Origin: Microbacterium proteolyticum
GTDB lineage: Bacteria > Actinomycetota > Actinomycetes > Actinomycetales > Microbacteriaceae
Length of the DNA stretch: 64,000 bases
NCBI RefSeq assembly: GCF_029639405.1
Contig: NZ_CP121274.1
Coordinates: 1,116,001-1,180,000, forward strand
Direction of reading: 5' to 3'
Shown: in pieces, positions 55,078 to 63,969 of the stretch
Position numbering within the stretch: the stretch's first letter is position 1
Layout: each line of letters opens with the position of its first letter
Program-made: the position numbers and the translations under genes
Notes under the pieces: generated by a model
Told to the model about the DNA's origin: nothing
The model's database searches: none
Seen by the model: the letters and a program-made list of their open reading frames with translations, nothing else

Positions 55078-56135
55078 AGGCCCTCCGCATCGCCGTCGTC
55101 GGCGCAGGAGCCATCGGGGCGACCCACGCCGAGACGATCACGGCCACCCCGGGAATCGTCCTGGCGGGGATCGTCGACCCCTTCACCGCGGGGGAGACGC
55201 TCGCCGCGCGATACGGCACGGCGCGGTACAGGGATATCGGCGAGCTCATCGGCTCCGGCGGAGTGGATGCGGCGATCATCGCCACACCCAACGAGCTCCA
55301 CGTCCCGATGGCGCTCGAACTCATCGCCGCCGGAATCCCCATCCTCATCGAGAAACCGCTCGCGACCAGCCTTTCCGAGGCGATGGAGCTCGTGACCGCA
55401 GCCGAGGATGCCGGAGTCCCGGTGCTCGTCGGGCACCATCGCCGCCATCACCCGGTCGTGCGCCGCGCGAAGGAGATCGTCGACTCCGGCGGACTCGGCC
55501 GCATCGTCGCCGTCAGCGCCACCTACTTCCTGTCCAAACCCGACGACTACTACGACGTCGCCTGGCGCCGCAGCGCCGGCAGCGGCGGTGTCTTCCTCAT
55601 CAACCTCATCCACGAGATCGACATGCTGCGCCACCTCATCGGCGAGATCACGTCCGTCTCCGCCGTCGCATCCTCCGCTGTCCGCGGGCTGGATGTCGAG
55701 GACACCGGGGCGTTGACCTTCACGTTCGACGGCGGTGCGCTCGGCTCGCTCATCATCTCCGACACCGCCGCGGGCCCGTGGAGCTGGGATCTGACCGCCG
55801 GCGACTCCCCGCGGTTCCCCGCGCATAACGTCGACTCGCACCGCATCGGCGGAACGGAAGCCTCCCTCACCATTCCCACGCTCGAGGTCTGGAGACACCA
55901 GGGCGAGCGCACGTGGACGACGCCGATGATCCCCGTCCGCGAGTCCCGTGGATCGTCGAACCCCTACGCGGGCCAGCTGCGGCACTTCTCCGACGTCATC
56001 AACGGCATCGCCGAGCCGCTCGTCAGCGCCCGCGAGGGTGCGGCGAACCTCGCCGTGATGGATGCCGTCACCGCCGCCGTCGAAACGGGTCGGGCAGCCG
56101 GCGTCCGATTCGCACCCGGCACCGACTCCCGTTAG
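55074..56135 (+). CDS. Gfo/Idh/MocA-family oxidoreductase
   Basis: 353 residues. Rossmann motif VVGAGAIGATHAETI, the family EKP motif in LIEKPLATS, and the His-rich GHHRRHHPVVR plus NLIHEIDMLRHLIGE with the catalytic Asp/His region. Enzymes of this family oxidise ring hydroxyls of cyclitols and sugars, such as inositol 2-dehydrogenase. Last gene of the block. Confidence 0.88.
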   Translation: MKALRIAVVGAGAIGATHAETITATPGIVLAGIVDPFTAGETLAARYGTARYRDIGELIGSGGVDAAIIATPNELHVPMALELIAAGIPILIEKPLATSLSEAMELVTAAEDAGVPVLVGHHRRHHPVVRRAKEIVDSGGLGRIVAVSATYFLSKPDDYYDVAWRRSAGSGGVFLINLIHEIDMLRHLIGEITSVSAVASSAVRGLDVEDTGALTFTFDGGALGSLIISDTAAGPWSWDLTAGDSPRFPAHNVDSHRIGGTEASLTIPTLEVWRHQGERTWTTPMIPVRESRGSSNPYAGQLRHFSDVINGIAEPLVSAREGAANLAVMDAVTAAVETGRAAGVRFAPGTDSR

Positions 56136-56163
56136 ACCCTCGCTGGGGGTCGCAGGAGCCGCC

Positions 56164-57687
56164 CTAGTCCGCGAACCTCAGGAACCCGGTGACGATGAGT
56201 TCCCGCACCCGCGGCAGGACGTCCGCGCGGAGCTCCGCGGCATCCACGTCCAGGAGCTGGGCGATCGCGTCGACGAGCGACCCGACCGACAGGTCGCCGT
56301 CGCACGCCCCGACGAGGGCCGCGAGCGCCGAGTCGACGTCGAGCGTGCGGGCGAAGCCGCCGCCCTGGCGCAGCTCGATCACCGACGGCGACTCCTCGCC
56401 GGGCCGGTGGTGCCGGGCCTCGGTCACGTCGGGAGCGACCTGTAGGACAGCGGATGCCAGTCCCTCATCGTCCAGGAGGGCGGCGCGGTCGTGGTTCTCC
56501 AGGCACGCCGCGAGGTGCGGCCCGAACGCGGACTCGCCGCCGCCCGCGACCCGCTCGTAGCGGGACAGGGTCGGTGCGCCGGCCAGCGGTCGCCGGAGCA
56601 GCACGTACCCGAAGCCGATTCCGGTGACGCCGCGACTCGCGAAATCGTCGAGCCACGCGCCGATGAGCCGCGCGTACTCGGGCGTGCCCGGAATGGTGCC
56701 CCCGTCCCGCACCCACAGCTCGGCGTAGGCGAGGGGGTCGAGCACCTCGCGCTCGATCACCCAGGCGTCGAGCGACGTGTCCACCCACCCGCGGACGCGA
56801 TCGAGGCCGGACTCGCCCTCGCGGTACTCCCAGTTGCCCAGCGACTGCGCGACCCCGCCGGGCGCGAGGTGCGCACCGACGGAGGAGATCATTGAGGCGA
56901 CGAGCGCATCGCCCTCCAGCCCGCCGTCGCGGTACTCGTACGCCGGGACGCCCGCGACACGCGGCGTGATCACGAACGGGGGATTGGATGCCACCCGATC
57001 GAACGTCTCCCCGTCGACCGGGTCGAAGAGCGAACCGAGCCGGGTCTCGATCCCGTCGACGTCGTTGAGCAGCGCGTTCAGGCGCGTGAAACGCAGCGCG
57101 CGCTCGGAGATGTCCGTCGCCACGACCCGCGGGACCAGCCGCCGCAGGCGGAGGGCCTGGATGCCGCAGCCGGTGCCGAGGTCGAGGGCCGAGCCTCCGC
57201 GCCACGTCAGCTGCAGCGTGGCCAGGGTCTGCGATGCCCCACCCACGCCCAGGACGTGGTCTTCGGGGAGCGGCCCGCCGAGCGCGGCTTCATCGAGGTC
57301 GCTCGCGATCCACCACTCGACGTCCCCGGCGGCATCCGCGAACGGTTGGGGGCGGATGAGGGCCGCGGGGGCGACGCGATCACCGTCGAGCGCGACGAGA
57401 CCGAGGGCCTCGGCACCGTCGAGCCCGAGCCCCGGGAGAGCCGCCGACGCGTCCTCCCGAGCGACCGGTGCACCGAGGACCCACAGACGCCCGAGGACCG
57501 CGAGCGCGTCGCGTCGGTCGCCGAGGGCACGCTCGGCCGGCCCGCGCAGGCCCCGCGGGACGGCGTCATCGGCCTGGACGCCCCACGCCTCGCGCAGCGC
57601 CGCACCCGCGAACCCCGCGGTCCGCAGATCGTCGGCGAGGGCACGGCACAGGGTCGGGTCTGGTTCGGGGAGCACCGCCCCATTCAA
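56164..57687 (-). CDS. Class I methyltransferase with N-terminal DUF7059-type domain
   Basis: About 507 residues. An N-terminal winged-helix-like region (about 1-130) is followed by a MTS-type core: SALDLGTGCGIQALRL, ATDISERALRFTRLNALLN and the NPPF tetrapeptide, which is typical of N-methylation of bases or glutamine amides. A C-terminal region of about 170 residues follows. No ATG fits; TTG 57687 or GTG 57675 may start it. This is a conserved actinobacterial protein of unknown target. Confidence 0.82.
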   Translation of the reverse strand: MNGAVLPEPDPTLCRALADDLRTAGFAGAALREAWGVQADDAVPRGLRGPAERALGDRRDALAVLGRLWVLGAPVAREDASAALPGLGLDGAEALGLVALDGDRVAPAALIRPQPFADAAGDVEWWIASDLDEAALGGPLPEDHVLGVGGASQTLATLQLTWRGGSALDLGTGCGIQALRLRRLVPRVVATDISERALRFTRLNALLNDVDGIETRLGSLFDPVDGETFDRVASNPPFVITPRVAGVPAYEYRDGGLEGDALVASMISSVGAHLAPGGVAQSLGNWEYREGESGLDRVRGWVDTSLDAWVIEREVLDPLAYAELWVRDGGTIPGTPEYARLIGAWLDDFASRGVTGIGFGYVLLRRPLAGAPTLSRYERVAGGGESAFGPHLAACLENHDRAALLDDEGLASAVLQVAPDVTEARHHRPGEESPSVIELRQGGGFARTLDVDSALAALVGACDGDLSVGSLVDAIAQLLDVDAAELRADVLPRVRELIVTGFLRFAD

Positions 57688-57774
57688 CCGTCTGCGCGAG
57701 GCTATCGGGGGGTTCCGAGGCAGGCGGACCTAGACTCGTCGCGGTGCGAGGCCCCCTCGCCCACCGACGCTCGT

Positions 57775-59910
57775 ATGAACGTGACCTCCCTGCCCTCGGG
57801 CTCACCCGTGCCGCGGCGCTCTCTCACGCGCCGGTTCCTGGCGACCCTCGCCGCGGCCGCCCTCGCACTCGGACTCACGGCGCCGCTCGCCGCTACGGCG
57901 GCGACCACCCCGACGCCCTCGCCGTCCGCTGGCGCCGCTGCACCCACCCTGACCGCGGCGCCGGCCGGGAACGGCATCCTGCGTGCGGGGGAGACTCTCG
58001 CGGTCCTCACCACGCTCACCAACTCCGGGGGTGCGACCGTCTCGGCGACCTCCGTATCGCTGTCGATCGGTGCGACACCGCTGGCCGATGACGCCGCCCT
58101 CACGCGGTGGCTGAGCGGCGACGCGTCCGGAGTCACGCTGCAGCAGGTCGCGACCGGGAACCTGGATGCCACGGCCCCGGCGGCACAGACCTCGGTGTCG
58201 TTCACGGTGCAGGGCACCGACCCGGCCCTCCTCGGTCGCGGCGCCGGCGTCTACCCCGTCCTTGCCCAGACGGGTGGGGGAGCGTCGCTGCAGGCCCCGA
58301 CGGTCGTCGTCGTCCCCGCGGACGGCGCGAGCACACCGCTGGCCGTCGTCGTGCCGATCACCGCGGCCCCCCGCACCGGCGGCCTGCTCACGGCTGACGA
58401 ACTGGCCGACCTGACCGCGGTCGACGGCGCGCTCTCGGCGCAGTTGGATGCCGTCGACGGTTCGGTCGCGACCCTCGCCGTCGACCCCGCGATCCCCGCC
58501 GCGATCCGGGTGCTCGGGTCATCGGCGCCTCCCACCGCGGTCGCATGGCTGAAACGCCTGCTCGCCCTCCCCAATGATCGCTTCGCGCTGCAGTTCGGCG
58601 ACGCCGACCTGTCGGCGCAGATCCGCGCGGGTGTCACCACACCGCTCACGCCGACGTCGCTGCAGTCGTACATGACGGCGTCCGACTTCACCCAGCCCGT
58701 CTCGGGGGTCACGACTCCGAGCCCCTCGGCCTCGACGGCTCCCGGACAACCCTCCTTCCCCGACCTGACGGCCCTCCTCGACATCGGATCCGCCGACCAG
58801 AACGTCTTCTGGCCCGCCACCGGCTCGGTCGACGGCGCCGTGGTGAGCGCCCTCGGGAGCCTCGGCTCGGATGCCGCGCCGACCCGCATCCTCGTCGCCT
58901 CGAGCAACCTCGCGGGGGGCGCCGCCACGGCCACCGCCGCCGTGGGCGGGGTGGCGACGCCCGCGTACGACGCGGAGGTCTCCCGTGCCCTGACCGCGGC
59001 CGCGGCCGAGAACGACACGGCCCGGCGCGGTGCCGCGCTGGCCGCCGCCTCCGGCCATCTCGCCTTCGCCCGAACGGGTGCGGACGACCGCCCCGTGCTG
59101 GCCGTTCTGGACCGGGGCACCGATCGCTCGCGCGTGAGCCTGCGTGCGACGCTGGGCGCCCTGGCATCCGCCCCCGGGTACACCCCCTCGACGTTCGCGG
59201 CGATCGCGAGTGCTCCCCTGACGGACGTGTCCCTCGCCGAGGCGACTCCCGACGCGGTCCGCGCAGCGGACGTCGCCGAACTGCTCACCGACGAGGACAC
59301 GATCGATCGTTTCGCGACGATCCTCGACCAGCCGGAACTGCTCACCGGACGGGAGCGGGCCGAGATCCTGCAGGTGCTAAACGTCGCCTGGACCGGGGAT
59401 GCCGCCCGCACGGCCGTCGCCGCCCACCGCTCCGCGACCCAGACGACCCTGGACTCGGTCGGCATCCTGTCGTCCGACTTCCGCCTCGTCAGTTCCAGCG
59501 CGCCGCTGCGGCCCTGGGTGCGCAACGATCTGCCGTGGCCCATCTCAGTGGTGCTGCGGGCGCAACCCGACGACGTGCGCCTGCGGGTGCAGGCCGACAC
59601 CCCGATCGACGCCCAGGCGTCGGCGAACACGCGAGCCGAGGTCCCCGTCGAAGCCCGGATCGCGAACGGCGAGGTCAACGTCTCGATGCAGCTCTACAGC
59701 CCGACCGGCGAGGTCATCGGTGCTCGGCAGGATGTGCAGGTCGAGGTCCGCGCCGAATGGGAGAGCATCGGCCTCATCGTCTTCATCGTCCTGGTGGCGG
59801 TGTTCCTCGGCATCGGTGTCCTGCGCACTGTCAGTCGCCGCCGGCGGGCGCGCGGGGCGGAAGCCCACGTCAGCACCCCCGGCGACGCCGAACAGGTCGG
59901 CCAGGACTGA
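57775..59910 (+). CDS. DUF6049-family secreted/membrane protein
   Basis: 711 residues. A signal peptide (to about residue 40) is followed by a long extracellular region with a Thr/Pro/Ser-rich start and a C-terminal membrane segment (ESIGLIVFIVLVAVFLGIGVL) before RRRRARG. In Mycobacterium and Streptomyces the homologue (Rv3909 type) lies directly before murJ and near trxB. Here trxB follows directly, without murJ. It is probably linked to the cell envelope; exact role unknown. Confidence 0.85.
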   Translation: MNVTSLPSGSPVPRRSLTRRFLATLAAAALALGLTAPLAATAATTPTPSPSAGAAAPTLTAAPAGNGILRAGETLAVLTTLTNSGGATVSATSVSLSIGATPLADDAALTRWLSGDASGVTLQQVATGNLDATAPAAQTSVSFTVQGTDPALLGRGAGVYPVLAQTGGGASLQAPTVVVVPADGASTPLAVVVPITAAPRTGGLLTADELADLTAVDGALSAQLDAVDGSVATLAVDPAIPAAIRVLGSSAPPTAVAWLKRLLALPNDRFALQFGDADLSAQIRAGVTTPLTPTSLQSYMTASDFTQPVSGVTTPSPSASTAPGQPSFPDLTALLDIGSADQNVFWPATGSVDGAVVSALGSLGSDAAPTRILVASSNLAGGAATATAAVGGVATPAYDAEVSRALTAAAAENDTARRGAALAAASGHLAFARTGADDRPVLAVLDRGTDRSRVSLRATLGALASAPGYTPSTFAAIASAPLTDVSLAEATPDAVRAADVAELLTDEDTIDRFATILDQPELLTGRERAEILQVLNVAWTGDAARTAVAAHRSATQTTLDSVGILSSDFRLVSSSAPLRPWVRNDLPWPISVVLRAQPDDVRLRVQADTPIDAQASANTRAEVPVEARIANGEVNVSMQLYSPTGEVIGARQDVQVEVRAEWESIGLIVFIVLVAVFLGIGVLRTVSRRRRARGAEAHVSTPGDAEQVGQD

Positions 59911-59943
59911 CGGTCACGACCCCGCGCCAGCCCCCGGGCCCAA

Positions 59944-59969
59944 GGAATATTGCGGGGCTAGCATGGGTT
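59944..59969 (+). promoter_or_regulatory. SigR/SigH-type promoter of trxB-trxA
   Basis: GGAAT at 59944-59948 and GTT at 59967-59969 are separated by exactly 18 bases, the consensus GGAAT-N18-GTT of the thiol-stress ECF sigma factor SigR of Streptomyces (SigH in mycobacteria). It lies 35 bp before GTG 60005. trxBA is a known SigR target in Streptomyces. Confidence 0.8.
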
Positions 59970-60004
59970 TCATCCGGCGGAATCAACGAAGGGAACGCGC
60001 TACC

Positions 60005-60991
60005 GTGCGTCACGTCATCATCATCGGATCGGGTCCTGCCGGCTACACGGCCGCCATCTACGCCGCCCGAGCCAACCTCGAACCCCTCGTCGTCGCGAGC
60101 TCCGTCGAAGCCGGTGGCGACCTCATGACCACCACCGACGTCGAGAACTTCCCCGGTTTCCCCGACGGAATCCTCGGACCCGACCTCATGGCCAAGATGC
60201 AGGCACAGGCCGAGCGTTTCGGCGCCGAGGTGCTGTACGACGACGTCGTCTCGCTCGAGCTCGACGGCCCCGTCAAGAAGGTCACGCTGGGCAGCGGCAA
60301 GGTGCACGAGGCGGCTTCGATCATCTACGCGACCGGCTCCGCCTACCGCAAGCTCGGACTCGAGGGCGAAGAGCGTCTGTCCGGCCACGGTGTCTCGTGG
60401 TGCGCGACCTGCGACGGCTTCTTCTTCCGGGAGCGGACCATCGCCGTCGTCGGCGGCGGCGACTCCGCGATGGAAGAGGCGAACTTCCTCACCAAGTTCG
60501 CTTCGAAGGTGTACATCATCCACCGCAAGGACTCGCTCCGCGCCTCGAAGATCATGCAGGAGCGCGCCTTCGCGAACCCCAAGATCGAGTTCGTCTGGAA
60601 CAGCGAGGTCGCCGAGATCCTCGGTGACGAGGCCGTGAACGGTGTGCGCCTGCGCTCCACCGTCGACGGTTCGGAGCGCGACCTCGAGATCGAGGGCCTC
60701 TTCGTCGCGATCGGCAACGACCCGCGGACGCACCTCGTGCACGACAAGCTGCAGCTCACCCCCGAGGGCACGATCTGGGTCGACGGTCGCTCGTCGCGCA
60801 CGTCGGTCCACGGCGTCTTCGCCGCGGGCGACGTCATCGACCCCACCTACCGTCAGGCCATCACGGCTGCCGGCAGCGGCACCGTGGCCGCGCTCGACGT
60901 GGAGCACTTCCTCGCCGCGCGCGGTGAGGCGGGCGAGCCCGCCGTCGCCGAGAGCCCCCTCGAAGGGCTCCCCGACGCCGCTGTCGTCTGA
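60005..60991 (+). CDS. trxB: Thioredoxin-disulfide reductase
   Basis: 328 residues from GTG 60005, with AAGGGAA upstream. FAD motif IIIGSGPAGYTAAIYAAR, redox-active CATC at residues 133-136 (WCATCDGFF), NADPH motif VVGGGDSAMEE, and the FAD-binding end VFAAGDVIDPTYRQAITAAGSG. It reduces thioredoxin, encoded 62 bp downstream. Controlled by a SigR-type promoter. Confidence 0.97.
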   Translation: MRHVIIIGSGPAGYTAAIYAARANLEPLVVASSVEAGGDLMTTTDVENFPGFPDGILGPDLMAKMQAQAERFGAEVLYDDVVSLELDGPVKKVTLGSGKVHEAASIIYATGSAYRKLGLEGEERLSGHGVSWCATCDGFFFRERTIAVVGGGDSAMEEANFLTKFASKVYIIHRKDSLRASKIMQERAFANPKIEFVWNSEVAEILGDEAVNGVRLRSTVDGSERDLEIEGLFVAIGNDPRTHLVHDKLQLTPEGTIWVDGRSSRTSVHGVFAAGDVIDPTYRQAITAAGSGTVAALDVEHFLAARGEAGEPAVAESPLEGLPDAAVV

Positions 60992-61053
60992 GGAATAAAC
61001 CCACGCTCACCGGGGTTTCCACCGGTAACGCTTCCATCTAAGGAGAAATGCAC

Positions 61054-61377
61054 ATGACCGCCAAGGCGACGACCAGCGCGACCTTCGAGCAGGACGTCCT
61101 GCAGGCCGAGGGCCCCGTTCTCGTGGACTTCTGGGCCGAGTGGTGCGGACCGTGTCGTATGGTCAGCCCCGTTCTCGACGAGATCCAGTCCGAGAACGCC
61201 GACAAGATCACCATCGTGAAGCTCAACGTCGATGAGAACCCCGACCTCGCGATGAAGTACCAGATCACCTCGATCCCCGCGATGAAGGTCTTCGAAGGCG
61301 GCGAGGTCAAGACGACCATCATCGGCGCCAAGCCGAAGTTCGCCCTCGAGAAGGACCTCGCGGCGTACCTCGGCTGA
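61054..61377 (+). CDS. trxA: Thioredoxin
   Basis: 107 residues. Active site WCGPC with cysteines 31 and 34, and the cis-Pro in TSIPAM. ATG 61054 is preferred over ATG 61048 because AAGGAG then has an 8-nt spacer rather than 2. It follows trxB in the same direction and ends at a strong hairpin. Confidence 0.97.
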   Translation: MTAKATTSATFEQDVLQAEGPVLVDFWAEWCGPCRMVSPVLDEIQSENADKITIVKLNVDENPDLAMKYQITSIPAMKVFEGGEVKTTIIGAKPKFALEKDLAAYLG

Positions 61378-61390
61378 GCCCGCTCGCAGC

Positions 61391-61427
61391 GAAAGCCCCC
61401 GGCACCCTCGTGGTGTCGGGGGCTTTC
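61391..61427 (+). terminator. Terminator of trxB-trxA
   Basis: 16-bp arms (61391-61406 and 61412-61427, left arm GAAAGCCCCCGGCACC) with one G-T pair and a 5-nt loop, 14 bp after the trxA stop. The second arm ends CTTTC. Confidence 0.85.
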
Positions 61428-61435
61428 TCGTGGGC

Positions 61436-61601
61436 GAGGGGATGCCAGGAGCCGACGCGCTCCATTCGGGCCGCCCTGCGGCCTCCTGGCCACCGAGGGC
61501 GCTCCCGGGGTGGCCGTGGCGCCAGAGCCGGCTCCGGGAGCTCTCCGTGGCATCCTGGAGCGTTTGGGGCTGAATTGCCGTACGCCGGGTCGCTGGTGGG
61601 C
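61436..61601. other. Convergent spacer rich in inverted repeats
   Basis: Between the trxA terminator and the stop of the leftward small gene there is no gene. Several inverted pairs are visible: GGATGCCA near 61440 with TGGCATCC near 61549, and GGCCACC with GGTGGCC in the centre. A single GTTTGGGGC word near 61564 resembles one unit of the 19-bp-phased element. Confidence 0.45.
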
Positions 61602-61949
61602 TTAGGAGGCGTCGAGGCGCACGGATGCGTCCCAGCGACGGTGGGGTTCCTCATCGCCGAGGATCCGCCACACCGCGCGCGTGAGCGCCGGATGGTCCAG
61701 CGCGATCTGTCGCAGCACACGGTAGTTGCGGGACCGGTTCGGCCGGACGCCGCCGTTCTCGGCGATGTTCTCGGCCCGGAGGGTCAACACGACGAGTTCA
61801 TCGACGCTGGGGAGATCTTCCATGAAGTCCCAGGGGTCCTCACCGCCGCGAAGACGCTCGTGAATGAGGACGGCGAGTTCGTCCGAGGCCTCCGCGCGCA
61901 GCAGTTCGAGACTGGCGCGGCGGCGGGGGCCCTGGTCGTTCGCGGTCAC
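61602..61949 (-). CDS. Small conserved hypothetical protein
   Basis: 115 residues from GTG 61949. Soluble, mostly helical by inspection. Segments LRGGEDPWDFMEDLPSVDELVVLTLRAENI and HPALTRAVWRILGDEEPHRRW look conserved. It follows parB on the same strand with an 84-bp gap. Function unknown. Confidence 0.65.
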   Translation of the reverse strand: MTANDQGPRRRASLELLRAEASDELAVLIHERLRGGEDPWDFMEDLPSVDELVVLTLRAENIAENGGVRPNRSRNYRVLRQIALDHPALTRAVWRILGDEEPHRRWDASVRLDAS

Positions 61950-62033
61950 CTCTCCAGCCTACGTCGGGCCTCGGACAGAGGAGCCGGTCGGGGCCGGCTC
62001 CCGGTATATGCCGAGAAGGGAATGAGCCGATAT

Positions 62034-63011
62034 TCAGCCTGTGTAGCCGTCTTCTCCGAGTACGGCGAGAATCCGATTGAGGTCCTGAATCGTGGCGAAA
62101 TCAATGCTGATCTGGCCTTTTCTTGCGGTGAGCGACACCTTGACCTTGGTGTCGAACCGATCACCCAAACGTTCGGCGATGTCGTCGAGACCGGAACGAC
62201 GGCTCCCGGCCTTGGGCTTCTGACGAACGGGGGCGACTCCCGGCATCTTGGCCGCGGCCTCGGCCGCCCGGACGGAGAGGTCTTCGTTCACGATCTTGTC
62301 GGCGAGCTTCTGCATCTCGCGCGGGTCGTCGAGCGAGAGGATCGCGCGCGCGTGGCCCGCGCTCAAGACGCCGGCCGCGACCCGCTGCTGCACGGGGACG
62401 GGGAGCTTCAGCAAACGGATCGTGTTGCTGATCTGCGGACGCGAGCGACCGATGCGGGTGGCGAGCTCCTCCTGCGTGATGCCGAAGTCCTCGAGGAGCT
62501 GCTGGTAGGCGGATGCCTCTTCCAGCGGGTTCAGCTGCGATCGGTGCAGGTTCTCGAGCAGCGCGTCGCGGAGGAGGAACTCGTCGTCGGTCTCGCGAAC
62601 GACAGCGGGGATCGAGGACAGTCCGGCCTCGCGCGACGCGCGGGTACGGCGCTCGCCCATGATGAGTTCATACGTGCCGTCGCCCTTGTCGCGGACGACC
62701 ACGGGCTGCAGGACGCCGAACTCGCGAACGGAGTGGACGAGCTCAGCGAGGTCTTCCGGGTCGAAGTGCGTCCGCGGCTGACGGGGGTTGGGCACGATCG
62801 ACTGCGGGTCGATGTGCACCAGCCGAGCGCCCGGGACGGCGACGAGCTCCGACGCCGTGTCATCCACGGGCTCCGTCGCCGAGGTCGTCGCCTTCGACTC
62901 CTCGGTCTTCGTGCCGCCGGGGAAGAAGACGTCGACCGGGCGGGCCTCCGACGACTCGGCGGTGGGGATGAGGGCGCCGATTCCGCGGCCCAGTCCGGTT
63001 CTCTTGGCCAT
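62034..63011 (-). CDS. parB: Chromosome-partitioning protein ParB
   Basis: 325 residues. The CTP-binding/ParB box is seen in PRQPRTHFDPEDLAELVHSVREFGVLQPVVVR and GERRTRASREAG; the helix-turn-helix is ITQEELATRIGRSRPQISNTIRLLKLP. A C-terminal dimerisation domain follows a basic linker. It loads at parS and spreads. ATG 63011 overlaps the parA stop (TGATGG-type junction), so the two are coupled. Confidence 0.97.
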   Translation of the reverse strand: MAKRTGLGRGIGALIPTAESSEARPVDVFFPGGTKTEESKATTSATEPVDDTASELVAVPGARLVHIDPQSIVPNPRQPRTHFDPEDLAELVHSVREFGVLQPVVVRDKGDGTYELIMGERRTRASREAGLSSIPAVVRETDDEFLLRDALLENLHRSQLNPLEEASAYQQLLEDFGITQEELATRIGRSRPQISNTIRLLKLPVPVQQRVAAGVLSAGHARAILSLDDPREMQKLADKIVNEDLSVRAAEAAAKMPGVAPVRQKPKAGSRRSGLDDIAERLGDRFDTKVKVSLTARKGQISIDFATIQDLNRILAVLGEDGYTG

Positions 63012-63928
63012 CAGTCTTCCTTCGTGGTGGTATCGCGTGCGACGATTTCGACCGCGGCTTCGCGGTAGGCGATCGCGCCCGCCGAGTGGCCATCGTAGGC
63101 GATGACCGTTTGTCCGAAGCTCGGCGCCTCCGACACGCGCACAGAGCGGGGGATCACCGTGTCGAGCACCTCATTCGAGAAGTGCTGACGCACCTCATCC
63201 GCGACCTGCTGTGCGAGGCGCGTTCGACCGTCGTACATGGTCAACAGGATCGTCGACACGTGAAGGGCGGGGTTCAGATGCTTCTGGATCATCTGGACGC
63301 TGCCGAGTAGCTGGCTCAGACCCTCGAGCGCGTAGTACTCGCACTGGATGGGGATGAGGACCTCATCCGCCGCCGTGAACGCGTTGATGGTCAGGAGCCC
63401 GAGAGACGGCGGGCAGTCGATGATCACGAAGTCGAGGTGGTTACCGGCATCCGCAAGGTAATCACGCAGCGCCCCGCGAAGCCGATGCTCACGCGCCACC
63501 TGGGAGACCAACTCGATCTCGGCCCCGGCGAGGTGGATCGTGCTCGGAGCGCAGAGGAGGTTCGGCGACTCCGGACTGGTCTGGATGATGTCGGCCAGCG
63601 GGAACTCGTCAATGAGCACGTCGTAGATGCTCGCCGTGTCCGCGTTGTGGGGCACACCGAGTGCGGTCGACGCGTTGCCTTGAGGGTCGAGGTCGATGAC
63701 GAGAACCTTGGCACCCAGCGAGGCGAGGGCAGCCGAGATGTTGACTGCTGTGGTCGTCTTACCGACGCCACCCTTCTGGTTCGACACCGTGAATACGCGG
63801 GTTCGCCCCGACAACTTCACCTCGACTGCCTCCAGCGCTCGGCGCCGAGCCGAGAGATCCGCGAGCTCACGTGCAATGGGGGAGTCCTCGAAGGAGGTCG
63901 AGCCGGACGACTCGCCGGATTGTTTCAC
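63011..63928 (-). CDS. parA: Chromosome-partitioning ATPase ParA
   Basis: 305 residues. Deviant Walker A KGGVGKTTTAVN, Walker A' LVIDLDPQGNAS, Walker B FVIIDCPPSLGLLT. It drives segregation of ParB-parS complexes. GTG 63928 is the start, with AAGGAG ten bases upstream. The start codon lies inside a parS site. Confidence 0.97.
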   Translation of the reverse strand: MKQSGESSGSTSFEDSPIARELADLSARRRALEAVEVKLSGRTRVFTVSNQKGGVGKTTTAVNISAALASLGAKVLVIDLDPQGNASTALGVPHNADTASIYDVLIDEFPLADIIQTSPESPNLLCAPSTIHLAGAEIELVSQVAREHRLRGALRDYLADAGNHLDFVIIDCPPSLGLLTINAFTAADEVLIPIQCEYYALEGLSQLLGSVQMIQKHLNPALHVSTILLTMYDGRTRLAQQVADEVRQHFSNEVLDTVIPRSVRVSEAPSFGQTVIAYDGHSAGAIAYREAAVEIVARDTTTKED

Positions 63929-63936
63929 GTGAAACG
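63921..63936. promoter_or_regulatory. parS centromere site
   Basis: TGTTTCACGTGAAACG matches the bacterial parS consensus TGTTNCACGTGAAACA at all but the last base. It covers the parA start codon (GTG 63926-63928) and part of the gap to its ribosome binding site, so ParB bound here could also repress parAB. Confidence 0.95.
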
Positions 63937-63969
63937 CGCTCCTTCATCTCCGGGGACAACATCCTCAGT

